Origin: Sphingopyxis sp. CCNWLW2
GTDB taxonomy: Bacteria; Pseudomonadota; Alphaproteobacteria; Sphingomonadales; Sphingomonadaceae
DNA length: 64,000 nucleotides
Direction: 5' to 3'
Assembly (NCBI RefSeq): GCF_037095755.1
Contig: NZ_JBAWKJ010000003.1
Span: 186,001-250,000 of the forward strand
Positions 1 to 9,274 of the stretch are shown piece by piece. The translations under genes were made by a program, and so were the position numbers. A model generated the notes under the pieces. It saw only the letters and a program-made list of their open reading frames with translations. It was not told the DNA's origin and searched no databases. Position 1 is the stretch's first letter. Every line of letters begins with the position of its first letter.

Positions 1-2
1 TG

Positions 3-401
3 AAGCCGCTCTTCGCCTTCGGACACGGGCTCAGCTACACAAGCTTTGCCTATTCGGCGCTGTCGGCGCCCACGCGCGTCAAAGGCGGCGAAGCGGTTTC
101 GGCGAAACTTACCCTCCGCAACACCGGCAAGCGCGCGGGCAAGGAAGTGGTGCAAATCTATGTCGCGCCGCTCGCACCCGCGGCGGGTGATCCGCCGATC
201 GCGCTGCGCGGCTTTGCCAAAGTCGACATCGCGCCCGGCGCGCGCCGCTCGGTCAGCGTGACACTTGACCCCCGCGCCTTTTCGCAGTTCGACGCCGAAC
301 GCGGCCAGTGGCGCGTCGTCCCCGGCCGCTACCGGATCATGGCCGGGTCGTCGTCAGCCGATATTCGCCAGCAGCGCGAGATCGACGTGACGGCCGAGTG
401 A
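3..401 (+). CDS. Glycoside hydrolase family 3 beta-glucosidase, C-terminal fragment
   Basis: This is the 3' end of a gene that begins left of the window; the frame is open from base 3 to a TGA at 399-401. The first residues read KPLFAFGHGLSYTSF, the conserved junction of GH3 enzymes between the second catalytic-side domain and the C-terminal fibronectin III-like domain. The rest is a beta-sandwich-like stretch typical of that FnIII-like domain. GH3 enzymes remove terminal beta-linked glucose or xylose from oligosaccharides and are often periplasmic in Gram-negatives. The catalytic residues lie outside the window, so substrate cannot be judged. The next gene is convergent, starting from its stop at 441, so this is the end of a separate transcript. 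Confidence 0.85.
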   Translation, partial: KPLFAFGHGLSYTSFAYSALSAPTRVKGGEAVSAKLTLRNTGKRAGKEVVQIYVAPLAPAAGDPPIALRGFAKVDIAPGARRSVSVTLDPRAFSQFDAERGQWRVVPGRYRIMAGSSSADIRQQREIDVTAE

Positions 402-440
402 AATGGGACCGCGATCGGGGGTATGCGATAGCTGCCCTGA

Positions 441-2390
441 TCAATCCTCGACGTATAGATACTGGGTCTGCTGGCCGTCGTTGATGTTGAGCGTGCGCTT
501 GCCATCCTTGGTGCCGACCAGCGCATCGACTCCGATATTGCCGGGGCCGACCGAGACGATCGACATGCTGCCGTCGGCGTTCTTGCGCGTGGCGATCGGC
601 CCCTCGACGAAGCCGGCCTTGATCCATTTCTGGCCGTTCTTCTCGCTGATGCTGATCTGACCGACCGAGGGATCGCTATAGTGTCCGGCGAGGCCCGCGA
701 GCACCGCGGGATCGCCCGGATAGGTCAGCCGCTCGCGCTTCGCACTGGCCTGCGCCTTGATCCGCGTCGCGGCGGCGGTGATGTCGCGCGCTGCCTCGGG
801 CTGGCCGTCGTAGAGTATTTCGAGCAGGCGGCGGAGTGTCGGCGCAAGCATCGACGCACCCGGATCGCTGTTGACCAGGATCACGAGGCCGACGCCGGAC
901 TCGGGCAGCGCAAACCATGTGCTGTGATAACCCATCAGCGTGCCGCCATGCGTGACGACCTGCACCCCCGAGGCGTCGCGCTGGAACAACCCCATGCCGT
1001 ACCAGCTGTCGGGTCCCACCTGCACACCCTTCTCGCGCCGCGCGAGCAGGTTGGTTTCGCTCACCACGCGCTTGCCGTCGAGCATGCCTTTGCCGAGTTC
1101 GAGCTGGACGTAGCGGACCATATCGGCGGTGGTGGAAAAGGCCGCGCCCGCCGGACGATAGGGATAGGGCGCCCAGTTGAAGTCGTTCGACATCAGCGTC
1201 ACCTTGCCGTCGATGTCGAGGCCGTGCGGTGCCGCCCAATTGCCCGCCATGCCCTCGGCATAATCGAAGCTGCTGTCCTTCATGCCGAGCGGCTGGAAGA
1301 CCTTTTCTTCCATCGCGCGGTCATAGGCGGCGCCGAATTCCATCTTCGGATAGAGGATATGCCCGCCGACATAGCCCGCCGCTGAGGCGAGCTGGTTGTT
1401 ATACTGGAACAGGTCGCCGAACTTGCTGGTCGGCATGGTGGCGGCAAGCTGCGCAAAGGTGTCCGCGGCCGGCTGGCCCTTGTCGGCGAGGATGAAGCTG
1501 AAGTCCTTGCGCGGCAGGCCGGTGCAGGCGCAGATCAGATGCTTGACGAGCACCGACTTGGTGACCTCGTCGTTGCCGAGGCGGAATTCGGGATAGAGAT
1601 CGACGACCTTCTCGTCCCAGCGCAGCTTGCCCTCGTCGGCGAGCGTCGAGAGGAGCAGCGTGGTCATCCCCTTGGTGTTCGACGCGATCATGAATTTGGT
1701 GTGTTCGTCGACCTTTTCGGGCGAGCCGAGCGCACGGACGCCGAAGCCGCCCTGCCAAAGCACCTTGCCATCATCGATCAGCGCAAAGCCGACGCCGGGG
1801 ACTTCGAGTTCCTGCCGGCTCTGCTCGACGAAATCGGTGAGCAGCTTGACGCGCTCGGGCGTGAGTTCGTGCGCGGTCTTGCCCGCGAAGCTTTCCTTCT
1901 GGAAACCGGCGGGGCGCAGTCCCTGCGCGACCACCGACATCGCGGCCGAGCGCTTCGCGGCGGTGCCCGCCGAGCCGTCGACGATCAGCACGGTCCACGC
2001 GGTGCCCTTGCGCAATGCGGTCGCCGCGCGCGCGGCGCGCTCGGTGGGCAGCGTGTCATAGGCGAAACTCACGCGCTCTTCCCAACCGTCGGCCGGGGGA
2101 GCGGCGGTGCTGGTGCGCAGATCCGGCGCGGCGCCCGGGCGGACGATCGCCCACGCCTTTGCGGCCGCGTCCTTGGCATCGGCGGCGGTTCCGACCTCGG
2201 CGACGACGATGCGAAGGTCACCCTCGGGCGAGGTGAAGACGAGCGCGGGGCCCTGCTTCGATGCGGTCCAGTCCTTGGGCTGGACATATTGCACGCCGCT
2301 GGCGAGCTTGCCGGGCGTGTCCGCCGCGACGGTCTGCGCAAGGGCGGCGACGGGCGCGCAGGAGAGCGCGAGGGCGATCAACAGCTTCAT
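441..2390 (-). CDS. Exported S12-family serine hydrolase (beta-lactamase-like), long form
   Basis: 649 residues starting with a signal peptide that ends near ALAQT (residue 19). An N-terminal region of about 150 residues of unknown type precedes a serine beta-lactamase/penicillin-binding-protein fold: S-N-T-K at 237-240 (nucleophile motif), Y-N-N at 330-332 and H-G-G at 481-483. A C-terminal domain of about 100 residues follows. Members of family S12 include D-aminopeptidases, D-Ala-D-Ala carboxypeptidases and esterases, and the motif set alone does not pick one. It is the last gene of a four-gene minus-strand run, 12 bases after the preceding hydrolase, together with a DgcN-like protein and an M19 dipeptidase. 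That context suggests action on D-amino-acid peptides in the periplasm, which is inference. Confidence 0.85.
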   Translation of the reverse strand: MKLLIALALSCAPVAALAQTVAADTPGKLASGVQYVQPKDWTASKQGPALVFTSPEGDLRIVVAEVGTAADAKDAAAKAWAIVRPGAAPDLRTSTAAPPADGWEERVSFAYDTLPTERAARAATALRKGTAWTVLIVDGSAGTAAKRSAAMSVVAQGLRPAGFQKESFAGKTAHELTPERVKLLTDFVEQSRQELEVPGVGFALIDDGKVLWQGGFGVRALGSPEKVDEHTKFMIASNTKGMTTLLLSTLADEGKLRWDEKVVDLYPEFRLGNDEVTKSVLVKHLICACTGLPRKDFSFILADKGQPAADTFAQLAATMPTSKFGDLFQYNNQLASAAGYVGGHILYPKMEFGAAYDRAMEEKVFQPLGMKDSSFDYAEGMAGNWAAPHGLDIDGKVTLMSNDFNWAPYPYRPAGAAFSTTADMVRYVQLELGKGMLDGKRVVSETNLLARREKGVQVGPDSWYGMGLFQRDASGVQVVTHGGTLMGYHSTWFALPESGVGLVILVNSDPGASMLAPTLRRLLEILYDGQPEAARDITAAATRIKAQASAKRERLTYPGDPAVLAGLAGHYSDPSVGQISISEKNGQKWIKAGFVEGPIATRKNADGSMSIVSVGPGNIGVDALVGTKDGKRTLNINDGQQTQYLYVED

Positions 2391-2402
2391 GATGGCTTCT
2401 CC

Positions 2403-3887
2403 TCAGGGCTGGACGAAATGATAGAGAACATGCGGTTGCGACGTGAACGACAGGCGCCAGCGCCCCTCGGCGCCGTGGAATAGCAATTGCTCATAAGGGC
2501 CGCCGGCGCGCGCGCCGGTGGCCTGTTCGAACCGCATCGGGCCGACGCGTTCCCAATAGCTGGTTTTCCCGTCGTTGGTGACGGTGACGGCATTCGGGCC
2601 CGCCGCGGCGATCTTCAGGTCGCGCTCGGGATTGGGCGCGCGCGCATAGTCGCGCCGGTTTACGCGATAGGCGCCGAGCGGCAGTGTCTCGTTGGCGGGC
2701 GCGGCGACGCGCGGGGCGGGAGCGACCGGGAACAGCCGGCCGATCAGCGCCTCGGTCAGTTCTGTGCGCCCGCCATAGCTGCCCTCGCCGCCGGTCTCGG
2801 AAACGAAGAAGCCCAGCCCCGCCTCGGGCGCCAGGATCATGTTCGAATGGAAGTCGCCGGTGTTGCCGCCATGGCCGACCATACGCGGGCCCTTTTCGCG
2901 GACGACGAAAAAGCCGTGCGCCATGCCGGGCAGCCCGGGGGCGTTGGCGACCGAGTTGGTCATCAGCAATTTGACCGAGGCGGGTTTCAGGATGCGCGCC
3001 TTGCCGAGCGCGCCGCCGTTCATCATCGCCATCATGAAGCGCGCCATGTCGGGGCCGCTGCTCGTTCCCGATCCCGCGGGCATCACCGGGCTGAACAGCT
3101 CGAACGGATCGGCGACGAGCCGCCCGTCCTTGACCTGATAGCCCGACGCCATGCGCGGCGCGAGCGCGGCGGGCAAAGGTTCGCGAAAGGTTGTGGCGTT
3201 CATCCCGAGCGGCGAAAAGATATGCTTTTCGACATAATCGGGAAAGGCTTCGCCCGACACGCGCTCGACGATATAGCCCGCGAGCACCGATCCATAGTTC
3301 GAATAGGAGGTCTCGGTCCCCGGGGCCCAATGGCGTACCGGAATATGCGTCTTCATCCATTCGACATAGGGTTGGATCTTGTCGGGCGTCGGCGCGGTGA
3401 GGCCGCCGACGTCGCTCATCCCCGGCGTGTGCGACAAAAGATCGCGCACGCGGATCGGCTTGCCCTCATACTCGGGGATTTTGAAATCGAGATATTTGTT
3501 CACATCGGCGTCGAGGTCGACGCGGCCTGCTTCGACCTGTTGCAGCAGCGCGGTCCAGGTGAACATCTTCGACACCGATCCCGGGCGGAACAACGTCTGC
3601 TGCCCGTCGACCGCGATGCCCTTGTCGATATCGGCAAAGCCATAGCCGCGCGAGAAAAGCACTTTGTCGCGATAGACGACGGTGACGATCGCGCCCGCGA
3701 CCTCGCGCGTCGCGATCTGCTGTGCCATCACGCCGTCGACGAAATCGGCAAGCCCGCCGATCCGGTCCTGCGGGATGCTATCGGTGGCTTGTGCGGCGGA
3801 CTGCGCCGTGGCGACGGAGGGCAGGGCGATTGAGCCGAGCAGCGCGGCGGCGAATGCGGTGCGGCGCAGGGCCGGGAGTCGGGTCAT
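2403..3887 (-). CDS. Exported S12-family serine hydrolase (beta-lactamase-like)
   Basis: 494 residues with a signal peptide ending near VATAQ (residue 29). Catalytic motifs of the class C beta-lactamase/D-peptidase fold are all visible: S-V-S-K at 104-107, Y-S-N at 195-197 and H-G-G at 338-340. A C-terminal lipocalin-like region of about 120 residues ends in a tryptophan- and arginine-containing beta-rich stretch, as in many S12 D-aminopeptidase/esterase relatives. It lies 25 bases after the DgcN-like gene and 12 bases before a second S12 hydrolase, so all four are probably co-transcribed. The two hydrolases are not recent duplicates: their lengths and domain order differ. Exact substrate unknown. 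Confidence 0.87.
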   Translation of the reverse strand: MTRLPALRRTAFAAALLGSIALPSVATAQSAAQATDSIPQDRIGGLADFVDGVMAQQIATREVAGAIVTVVYRDKVLFSRGYGFADIDKGIAVDGQQTLFRPGSVSKMFTWTALLQQVEAGRVDLDADVNKYLDFKIPEYEGKPIRVRDLLSHTPGMSDVGGLTAPTPDKIQPYVEWMKTHIPVRHWAPGTETSYSNYGSVLAGYIVERVSGEAFPDYVEKHIFSPLGMNATTFREPLPAALAPRMASGYQVKDGRLVADPFELFSPVMPAGSGTSSGPDMARFMMAMMNGGALGKARILKPASVKLLMTNSVANAPGLPGMAHGFFVVREKGPRMVGHGGNTGDFHSNMILAPEAGLGFFVSETGGEGSYGGRTELTEALIGRLFPVAPAPRVAAPANETLPLGAYRVNRRDYARAPNPERDLKIAAAGPNAVTVTNDGKTSYWERVGPMRFEQATGARAGGPYEQLLFHGAEGRWRLSFTSQPHVLYHFVQP

Positions 3888-3912
3888 GCAAGGTCTCCGA
3901 AGGGCAGGGGTT

Positions 3913-4953
3913 TCATGCGAGGCAGCTGTCGACGAGCGCGTCGAATGCGGGCCCGCCGCGGATGGGGTCGGCGACCGGCAAGCCGAGCCGCGCGCTCTCG
4001 CGCGCCATCAGTTCGGTTGCCGCCGCTTCGCCCAGCGCCGACGTGTTGAATGCAAAGCCGCCGCAGCGGATCGCGGGATTGGTCCGGCGGCCGAGCAGCA
4101 GGGTGAGCTCGACGATCTCTTCGACGCTGGTCAGCGTATAGCCCGCGGTGCCGAGCATCTCGGTGCGGCCGGGCTCGTGACAGACGACGAAGACGTCGGG
4201 CTGGCTGCCGTGGAGCAGGCCGAGCGACACCGCCGCATAGGCCGGGTGCGTCAATGCCCCCTGACCCTCGATCACGTCCCAGTGCCCCGCGCGCGCGTCG
4301 GGCGACAAGAGTTCAGCGGCGCCGGCCTCGAAATCGGAGACGACGGCGTCCATCGCGATGCCGCCGTCGGCGATCATGATGCCCGTCTGGCCGCTCGCGC
4401 GGAAATCGGTGTCGACGCCGCGCGCCACGAAGGCGCGGGCCAGCGCCAGCGCGGTATATTTCTTGCCAAGCGCGCAGTCGGTGCCGACGGTCAGCAGTCG
4501 TTTTCCGCTGCGCTTGCGCCCGGTGCCGACGGGGATCTGCGGCGGCGGCACGCGCACGTCGATCAGCTGGCGACCGAGCCGGTGCGCGGCTTCGGCAAGT
4601 TCGGGGATGTCGGAGAGGCGCATGTGCATGCCCGCGATCAGGTCGAGCCCCGCCTCCAGCGCCTCGACCAGCGACGCGCGCCAGTTCGCGGGGATCACGC
4701 CGCCGAGGTTGGCGACACCGATCACCAGCGCACGCGCGCCCCGCGCCCGCGCTTCGGCGGCGGTGAGCGCGTCCAGCCCCGTGGTGACCGTGGCGCCGGG
4801 CAGCCGTAGTTCGCCGACACATTTGTCGGGCGCCCAATCCTTCAGCCCGAAGGCGGTCTTTGCGAAGCCCGGGATGGTCGTGTCGCCAAGGAACAGCACA
4901 TAGGGCTGCGGCAACAAAAGCGCCCCGGCGATGCGATCGGTCAGCGCGTTCAT
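3913..4953 (-). CDS. dgcN: DgcN/DUF1611 family protein (putative D-glutamate N-acetyltransferase)
   Basis: 346 residues from ATG 4953. The stop of the upstream dipeptidase and this ATG overlap as TGATG, which decides the start over an in-frame ATG 12 bases earlier. The protein matches the DUF1611 family by its N-terminal PYVLFLGD segment and a nucleotide-binding-like loop G-T-D-C-A-L-G-K-K-Y-T at about 161-171. One characterised member, DgcN, N-acetylates D-glutamate for later racemisation by the enolase-family partner DgcA. No DgcA gene is in this window; the partners here are an M19 dipeptidase and two S12 hydrolases. Cytoplasmic, as no signal peptide is seen. Family assignment is firm, the D-glutamate reaction is inferred from family knowledge. 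Confidence 0.8.
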   Translation of the reverse strand: MNALTDRIAGALLLPQPYVLFLGDTTIPGFAKTAFGLKDWAPDKCVGELRLPGATVTTGLDALTAAEARARGARALVIGVANLGGVIPANWRASLVEALEAGLDLIAGMHMRLSDIPELAEAAHRLGRQLIDVRVPPPQIPVGTGRKRSGKRLLTVGTDCALGKKYTALALARAFVARGVDTDFRASGQTGIMIADGGIAMDAVVSDFEAGAAELLSPDARAGHWDVIEGQGALTHPAYAAVSLGLLHGSQPDVFVVCHEPGRTEMLGTAGYTLTSVEEIVELTLLLGRRTNPAIRCGGFAFNTSALGEAAATELMARESARLGLPVADPIRGGPAFDALVDSCLA

Positions 4954-6101
4954 CAGCCGCCCCACGTTGCGGTCAGGAGCCGCTGGAAATTGCCGCCGAG
5001 TACCGCGAGGATGTTCGCGTCGGAATATTTGCGGCGCAGCAGTTCTTCGGTCAGGTCGAACATCTTAAGCGGGTGATCGAACCCGTCGACGTCGATCTTC
5101 TCGCGAAAGGCGTAGCTGTCCTTATAGGCGCCGCGCAGCATCTTGTTCATCTCGGGCGAGGTGTCGTCATAGCCATAGAGGTCGGAATCGGTGCCGACGC
5201 CGACATGATCGATCCCGACGAGCTTCACGACATGGTCGATATGGTCGACATAGTTCACGATCGTCGTCGGATCGGTCTTGCTCACGAAATTGCGCACCCC
5301 GGTGATGCCCATCACGCCGCCCTTGGCAGCAAGCGCCTTGATCGCCTCGTCGGTCTTGACGCGCGGATGGTCGATCAGCGCGCGGCAATTGCTGTGCGTG
5401 ATCGCGATCGGCTTCGGCGAAATCTCGATGGCGTCGAGCGTCGTACGGTCGCCGCTGTGCGACACGTCGACGAGCATGCCCACCTCGTTCATCGCCTTGA
5501 TGATCTCGACGCCGAAATCGCTCACGCCGCCATCGACGCGCTCGGTCGACCCCGATCCGATGCGGTTCTGCGAATTATAGGTGAGCTGCGCGCAGCGCTG
5601 GCCAATCTCGTAGAAGGTCTTGACGTCGGCGGGGCGGTTGAAATGGTCGGCGTTCTGCAGCCCCATGATGACCGCGACCTTGCCGTCCTTCTTCGCGCGC
5701 AGGATGTCGGCGAATTTATCGACCCCGGTGAAGACATGGCTGTTGCGCGCGACGAAATTGCCCCAGATCGCGAAGAAGCTGAGCGCCTGTTCCTTCGCCG
5801 TCGGGCCGCCGATGCCCACCGCATGGTGGATGGCGTTGATGCCGCTGGCGCGAAAGTCCGCGGTTTCCTTTTCGCTCAGCGCCTTGGTGTAATAGCTCGG
5901 ATCGAAGTCGATCTTGATCGGTGCGAGCATGTCGACGACGACCGCGCGCTGGACCAGCTCGATCGCGCGCTTCGAATAGGCGCGGTTCGTCGCCGGATTG
6001 ATCTGGAAATGCGCGCGCGCAACATAGGGAGCGGCGAGGGGGGCAGCGAGCGCCGCGCCCGCAGCGCAAATCGCCTGCCGTCGAGAAAATAGCATCATCA
6101 T
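4953..6101 (-). CDS. M19 membrane dipeptidase-like protein with altered metal site
   Basis: 382 residues. The N-terminus has a Tat-like signal (SRRQAICAAGAALAAP). The fold is that of family M19 (renal/membrane dipeptidase), zinc enzymes that cleave L-D and L-L dipeptides and show tolerance for D-residues at the C-terminal position. Canonical ligands H215 (in DVSHS), H236 (in AITHSN) and the acid D305 (in VGVGTD) are present. The usual N-terminal H-x-D pair is replaced by D-M-L-A (57-60), and the bridging glutamate falls on Q149 (GLQNADHF). It is the first gene of a minus-strand operon with DgcN and two serine hydrolases, and is divergent from a TonB receptor across 317 bases. Two ATGs adjoin the start (MMM); 6101 is taken. 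Confidence 0.85.
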   Translation of the reverse strand: MMMLFSRRQAICAAGAALAAPLAAPYVARAHFQINPATNRAYSKRAIELVQRAVVVDMLAPIKIDFDPSYYTKALSEKETADFRASGINAIHHAVGIGGPTAKEQALSFFAIWGNFVARNSHVFTGVDKFADILRAKKDGKVAVIMGLQNADHFNRPADVKTFYEIGQRCAQLTYNSQNRIGSGSTERVDGGVSDFGVEIIKAMNEVGMLVDVSHSGDRTTLDAIEISPKPIAITHSNCRALIDHPRVKTDEAIKALAAKGGVMGITGVRNFVSKTDPTTIVNYVDHIDHVVKLVGIDHVGVGTDSDLYGYDDTSPEMNKMLRGAYKDSYAFREKIDVDGFDHPLKMFDLTEELLRRKYSDANILAVLGGNFQRLLTATWGG

Positions 6102-6418
6102 CCCCTGCTTTGTAATTTTCTGATTAGGACGATATTATCCCATTAGGGCTTCGTCAATCCGTCGCTTTCGAATCCTGAAAAACCTCTTCGCGTTTCACGC
6201 GAGCCGCCAGGCTGAGTGCCATAGCCGCAAGTCGTCGTCCCGGCTTTCGGCCCGATTCGGCACCCGAGGTCGATCGGCTTCAACGGAACTCATGGCAATT
6301 ATGAGCCTAATTTCTCTTAAAAGAAATATATTGTCCTATATAGGACATTGTGGCAGCTTCGACGCGGGGAACCAAAAAAGGCCGCCATCGAGCGGTCCAG
6401 CCAAAGGGGTGGATTGAT
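6102..6418. other. Divergent intergenic region between dipeptidase operon and TonB receptor
   Basis: 317 bases without a gene, AT-richer than the surroundings near its right side (6296-6350). It must hold the promoters of the minus-strand peptidase operon and of the plus-strand receptor. The clearest element is the perfect palindrome at 6332-6347, annotated separately. A second AT-rich patch lies near 6110-6150, close to the dipeptidase start, but I could not define a promoter there with confidence. Confidence 0.6.
6332..6347. promoter_or_regulatory. Perfect 16-bp palindrome, candidate operator
   Basis: TGTCCTATATAGGACA is a perfect inverted repeat, 71 bases upstream of the receptor ATG at 6419. 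It sits inside an AT-rich stretch (AAATATATTG just before it) that could contain the -10 region. Length and symmetry fit a dimeric regulator site such as those of GntR-type repressors, but the regulator is not encoded nearby. Confidence 0.55.
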
Positions 6419-9199
6419 ATGCGTAAGGACAGTGACAAGCTCGGTTACCGGCTCGCGCGCGGCAGCAGCATTGCGGCGTTGGCGGCCGGATTATGGCTCG
6501 CCGTGCCGGCCGCGGCGCAGACCGTCGCCGAAACCGAGGCCACGGCCGACGAGGAGATTCTCGTCACGGGATCGCGCATCGCGCGCGCCGGTTTCGATCA
6601 GCCGACCCCCACGACAGTGATCGGCGAGGATGAACTGCGCCTCGGCGCGCGTCCGAACATCCAGCAGGTGCTGAACGACCTTCCGCAAATCCGCCCGACG
6701 ACCACGCCGACCGTATCGAACGGCAACACCTCGACCGGCACCGCGCCCGTCGACATGCGCGGCCTGGGTGTCAACCGCACGCTGGTGTTGCTCGACGGCC
6801 GCCGCTTCGTCGGCGAGGGCAATCTGAATTTCATCCCGACCAATCTGGTCGAGCGCGTCGAAGTCGTGACCGGCGGCGCCTCGGCCGCCTGGGGCTCGGG
6901 CGCGGTCGCGGGCGTCGTAAACATCCTTCTCGACAAGGATTATGACGGCCTGTCGATCGGCGGCAATGTTGGCGTTTCGTCGCGCGGCGACGGGTTCCGC
7001 TATGGTTTCGATGCGAAATTCGGCACCGGCTTCGCCGACGGGCGCGGCCATTTCATCATCGGCGGCGAATATGTCAAAGACCGCGGCGTGATCAACCGCA
7101 GCACGCGGCCGAACCTCAACAGTCCCGATTTCATTCCGTCGGGCACGGGGTCGGAACTGGTCCGCGACGTGAACTTCGGCAATGTCACGCTGGGCGGCCT
7201 GATCACCAGCGGCGTGCTCGCGGGACAGACGTTCAACGCCGACGGCACGCTGCGTGCTTTCGATCGCGGCACGAGCGTCGGCGCGGGCGCTTTCCCGCTG
7301 CGGATGGTCGGCGGCGCGGATGGCATCAACCTCTATGACACCATTCCCGTCTCCTCGCCTTTCGAACGGCTGAGCACCTATGCCCGGCTGAGCTATGAGG
7401 TCGGCGACGCGACCTTCTGGGTCGACGGCAGCTATGCGCGTTCGCTGTCGAACGCGCCTTTCTTCGGCGACTTTACGGTCGGCGGGGCGCTCGGCCTGCC
7501 TTACCTCACGATCCAGGCGAACAACCCCTATCTGTCGACCGCGATCCGCGATCGCCTTGCCGCCGCGGGCGAGACGAGCTTCACCTTCGGCCGCTATTTC
7601 AACGACATCCTTCAACTGCAGTTCCGCGGCGAGCGGGTCAGCAAGGAAGGAGCGATCGGCGTCGACGGCACGTTCGGCAAGGGCTTCCGCTACAAGGCCT
7701 GGTACAGCCACGGCGAGGTCGAGAGCGAACAGTCGATGGGCAACTCGCGGTTGGTCCGGCAGTTCAGCAACGCGATCAATGCGGTGTCGAGCGGCGGGCA
7801 AATCGTCTGCGGCATCAATGCCGACGCGGACCCGACCAATAATGATCCCGCGTGCCGGCCGCTCAATCCCTTCGGCGCATTGAACGCGTCGCTCGAAGCA
7901 CGCGACTATGTCACCGGGGCGCAGCAATCGTTCGAAACCCGAAAGCTCGATTCGGTGGGCGCCGAAGTTCAGGGCGATCTCTTTTCCTTGTGGGCCGGCC
8001 CGGTGACCGTCGCGATCGGCGCCGAGGCACGCTGGGAGGAACAGGTCTCGTCGCGCGACGATTTCACGATCGCGAACGCCAGCAACTTCGGCATTCTCGT
8101 CTTTTCGACGCCCACGTCGGGCGGGTTCAACGTCAAGGAGGCGTTCGGCGAAGTCCTGTTCCCGCTGCTCAAGCTCGAAAATGCGGTCGAAATCGACCTG
8201 AGCGGCGCCGCGCGCTATTCGGATTACAGCACCAGCGGCGGCATCTGGACGTGGAAAGCCGGGGGCACGGCGCGGCTGTTTGGCGACCTGCTCCTGCGCG
8301 CAACGCGCTCGCGCGACATCCGCTCGCCGGGCATCGGCGAATTGTTCGCGCTCCGCGCGATTAACATCGGGCCGCTCAACGATCAGGACAGGGCCGGGCG
8401 AGCCGCGGCCAACCCCGCATATAATCCGCAGCCGTCGACCGTGACGACATTCACCGGCGGCAACCCCAATCTGGTGCCGGAAGTGAGCTACACGACGGCG
8501 ATCGGCGCAACATATTCGCCGTCCTTCCTGCGCGGCTTCAGCGCTTCGGTCGATTATTACAAGATCAAGATCGACGGTGCGGTCACGGCGCTGAACGGAT
8601 CGAACCTCACGCTCCTGTGCTCCCGCGGGGTCACATCCGCCTGCGATAGCATTACGCGCGATGCAACGGGGACGGTTACCCAGGTGGCCGCCACCCAGCA
8701 GAATATCGCGAGCTTCGAGACGAGCGGGCTCGACATGGAGGCATCCTATGTCGTCAACCTGTCGAACGTCAGTGCGGGCCTGCCGGGCAGCCTGCGCATC
8801 CGCGCACTGGCAACCTATGTCGACAAGCTGGTGTTCGATACCGGGGTTACCCGCGTCGAGACTGCGGGCGATGTCGGCGATTCGGTGCTGCGCGCGACGC
8901 CGAAATGGCGCGGGACGCTCAGCGCGACCTATGAGGATGACAATGTCGGGTTCGACATCCGCGCGCGGTATATCGATGGCGGCAATTTCGACCGGACACG
9001 CACGACCCTGATCAACAACAGGATCGCGTCGCGGACCTATGTCGACCTCGGCGCGCGGTTCAAGATCGACGATCGCTTCATGCTGTTCGGCAATGTGAAC
9101 AATGTGTTCGACCGCGATCCCCCGCTCATCACCGTCAACAGCACGCTGTACGACGTCGTCGGCCGCTACTTCACCGTCGGCGCGAAGGTCGATTTCTAA
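6419..9199 (+). CDS. TonB-dependent outer-membrane receptor
   Basis: 926 residues from ATG 6419, preceded by a GGGGTGG ribosome site; an upstream in-frame GTG at 6350 would put 23 basic, non-signal residues before the signal peptide and is rejected. Signal peptide ends at PAAAQT. A TonB-box-like stretch (DEEILVTGSRI) leads into a plug domain (FNQP-type segment, VLLDGRRFV, VEVVTGGASAAWGSGAVAG) and a C-terminal 22-strand barrel ending in an aromatic residue (KVDF). It imports a substrate across the outer membrane using TonB energy. It is divergent from the peptidase/DgcN operon, so peptides or amino-acid conjugates are the likely cargo; this is inference. A strong hairpin follows the stop. Confidence 0.9.
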   Translation: MRKDSDKLGYRLARGSSIAALAAGLWLAVPAAAQTVAETEATADEEILVTGSRIARAGFDQPTPTTVIGEDELRLGARPNIQQVLNDLPQIRPTTTPTVSNGNTSTGTAPVDMRGLGVNRTLVLLDGRRFVGEGNLNFIPTNLVERVEVVTGGASAAWGSGAVAGVVNILLDKDYDGLSIGGNVGVSSRGDGFRYGFDAKFGTGFADGRGHFIIGGEYVKDRGVINRSTRPNLNSPDFIPSGTGSELVRDVNFGNVTLGGLITSGVLAGQTFNADGTLRAFDRGTSVGAGAFPLRMVGGADGINLYDTIPVSSPFERLSTYARLSYEVGDATFWVDGSYARSLSNAPFFGDFTVGGALGLPYLTIQANNPYLSTAIRDRLAAAGETSFTFGRYFNDILQLQFRGERVSKEGAIGVDGTFGKGFRYKAWYSHGEVESEQSMGNSRLVRQFSNAINAVSSGGQIVCGINADADPTNNDPACRPLNPFGALNASLEARDYVTGAQQSFETRKLDSVGAEVQGDLFSLWAGPVTVAIGAEARWEEQVSSRDDFTIANASNFGILVFSTPTSGGFNVKEAFGEVLFPLLKLENAVEIDLSGAARYSDYSTSGGIWTWKAGGTARLFGDLLLRATRSRDIRSPGIGELFALRAINIGPLNDQDRAGRAAANPAYNPQPSTVTTFTGGNPNLVPEVSYTTAIGATYSPSFLRGFSASVDYYKIKIDGAVTALNGSNLTLLCSRGVTSACDSITRDATGTVTQVAATQQNIASFETSGLDMEASYVVNLSNVSAGLPGSLRIRALATYVDKLVFDTGVTRVETAGDVGDSVLRATPKWRGTLSATYEDDNVGFDIRARYIDGGNFDRTRTTLINNRIASRTYVDLGARFKIDDRFMLFGNVNNVFDRDPPLITVNSTLYDVVGRYFTVGAKVDF

Positions 9200-9213
9200 T
9201 CGGATCCGTTTTC

Positions 9214-9264
9214 GGGGCAGTTCGAAGCAAGGTCACGCAGTCCCGGCCTTGCTTCGGCTGCCCC
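9214..9264. terminator. Bidirectional terminator hairpin between TonB receptor and ridA
   Basis: Two stacked perfect stems: GGGGCAG (9214-9220) pairs with CTGCCCC (9258-9264), and CGAAGCAAGG (9223-9232) pairs with CCTTGCTTCG (9247-9256), with a 14-base loop. It lies between two convergent genes (stops at 9199 and 9275), so it can end transcription in both directions. Confidence 0.75.
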
Positions 9265-9274
9265 GAGGAGGGCG

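Noticed and set aside
6350..6418. Extended N-terminus of the TonB receptor from GTG 6350
   Set aside because: It adds basic residues before a normal signal peptide, overlaps the candidate operator region, and the ATG at 6419 has a better ribosome site.
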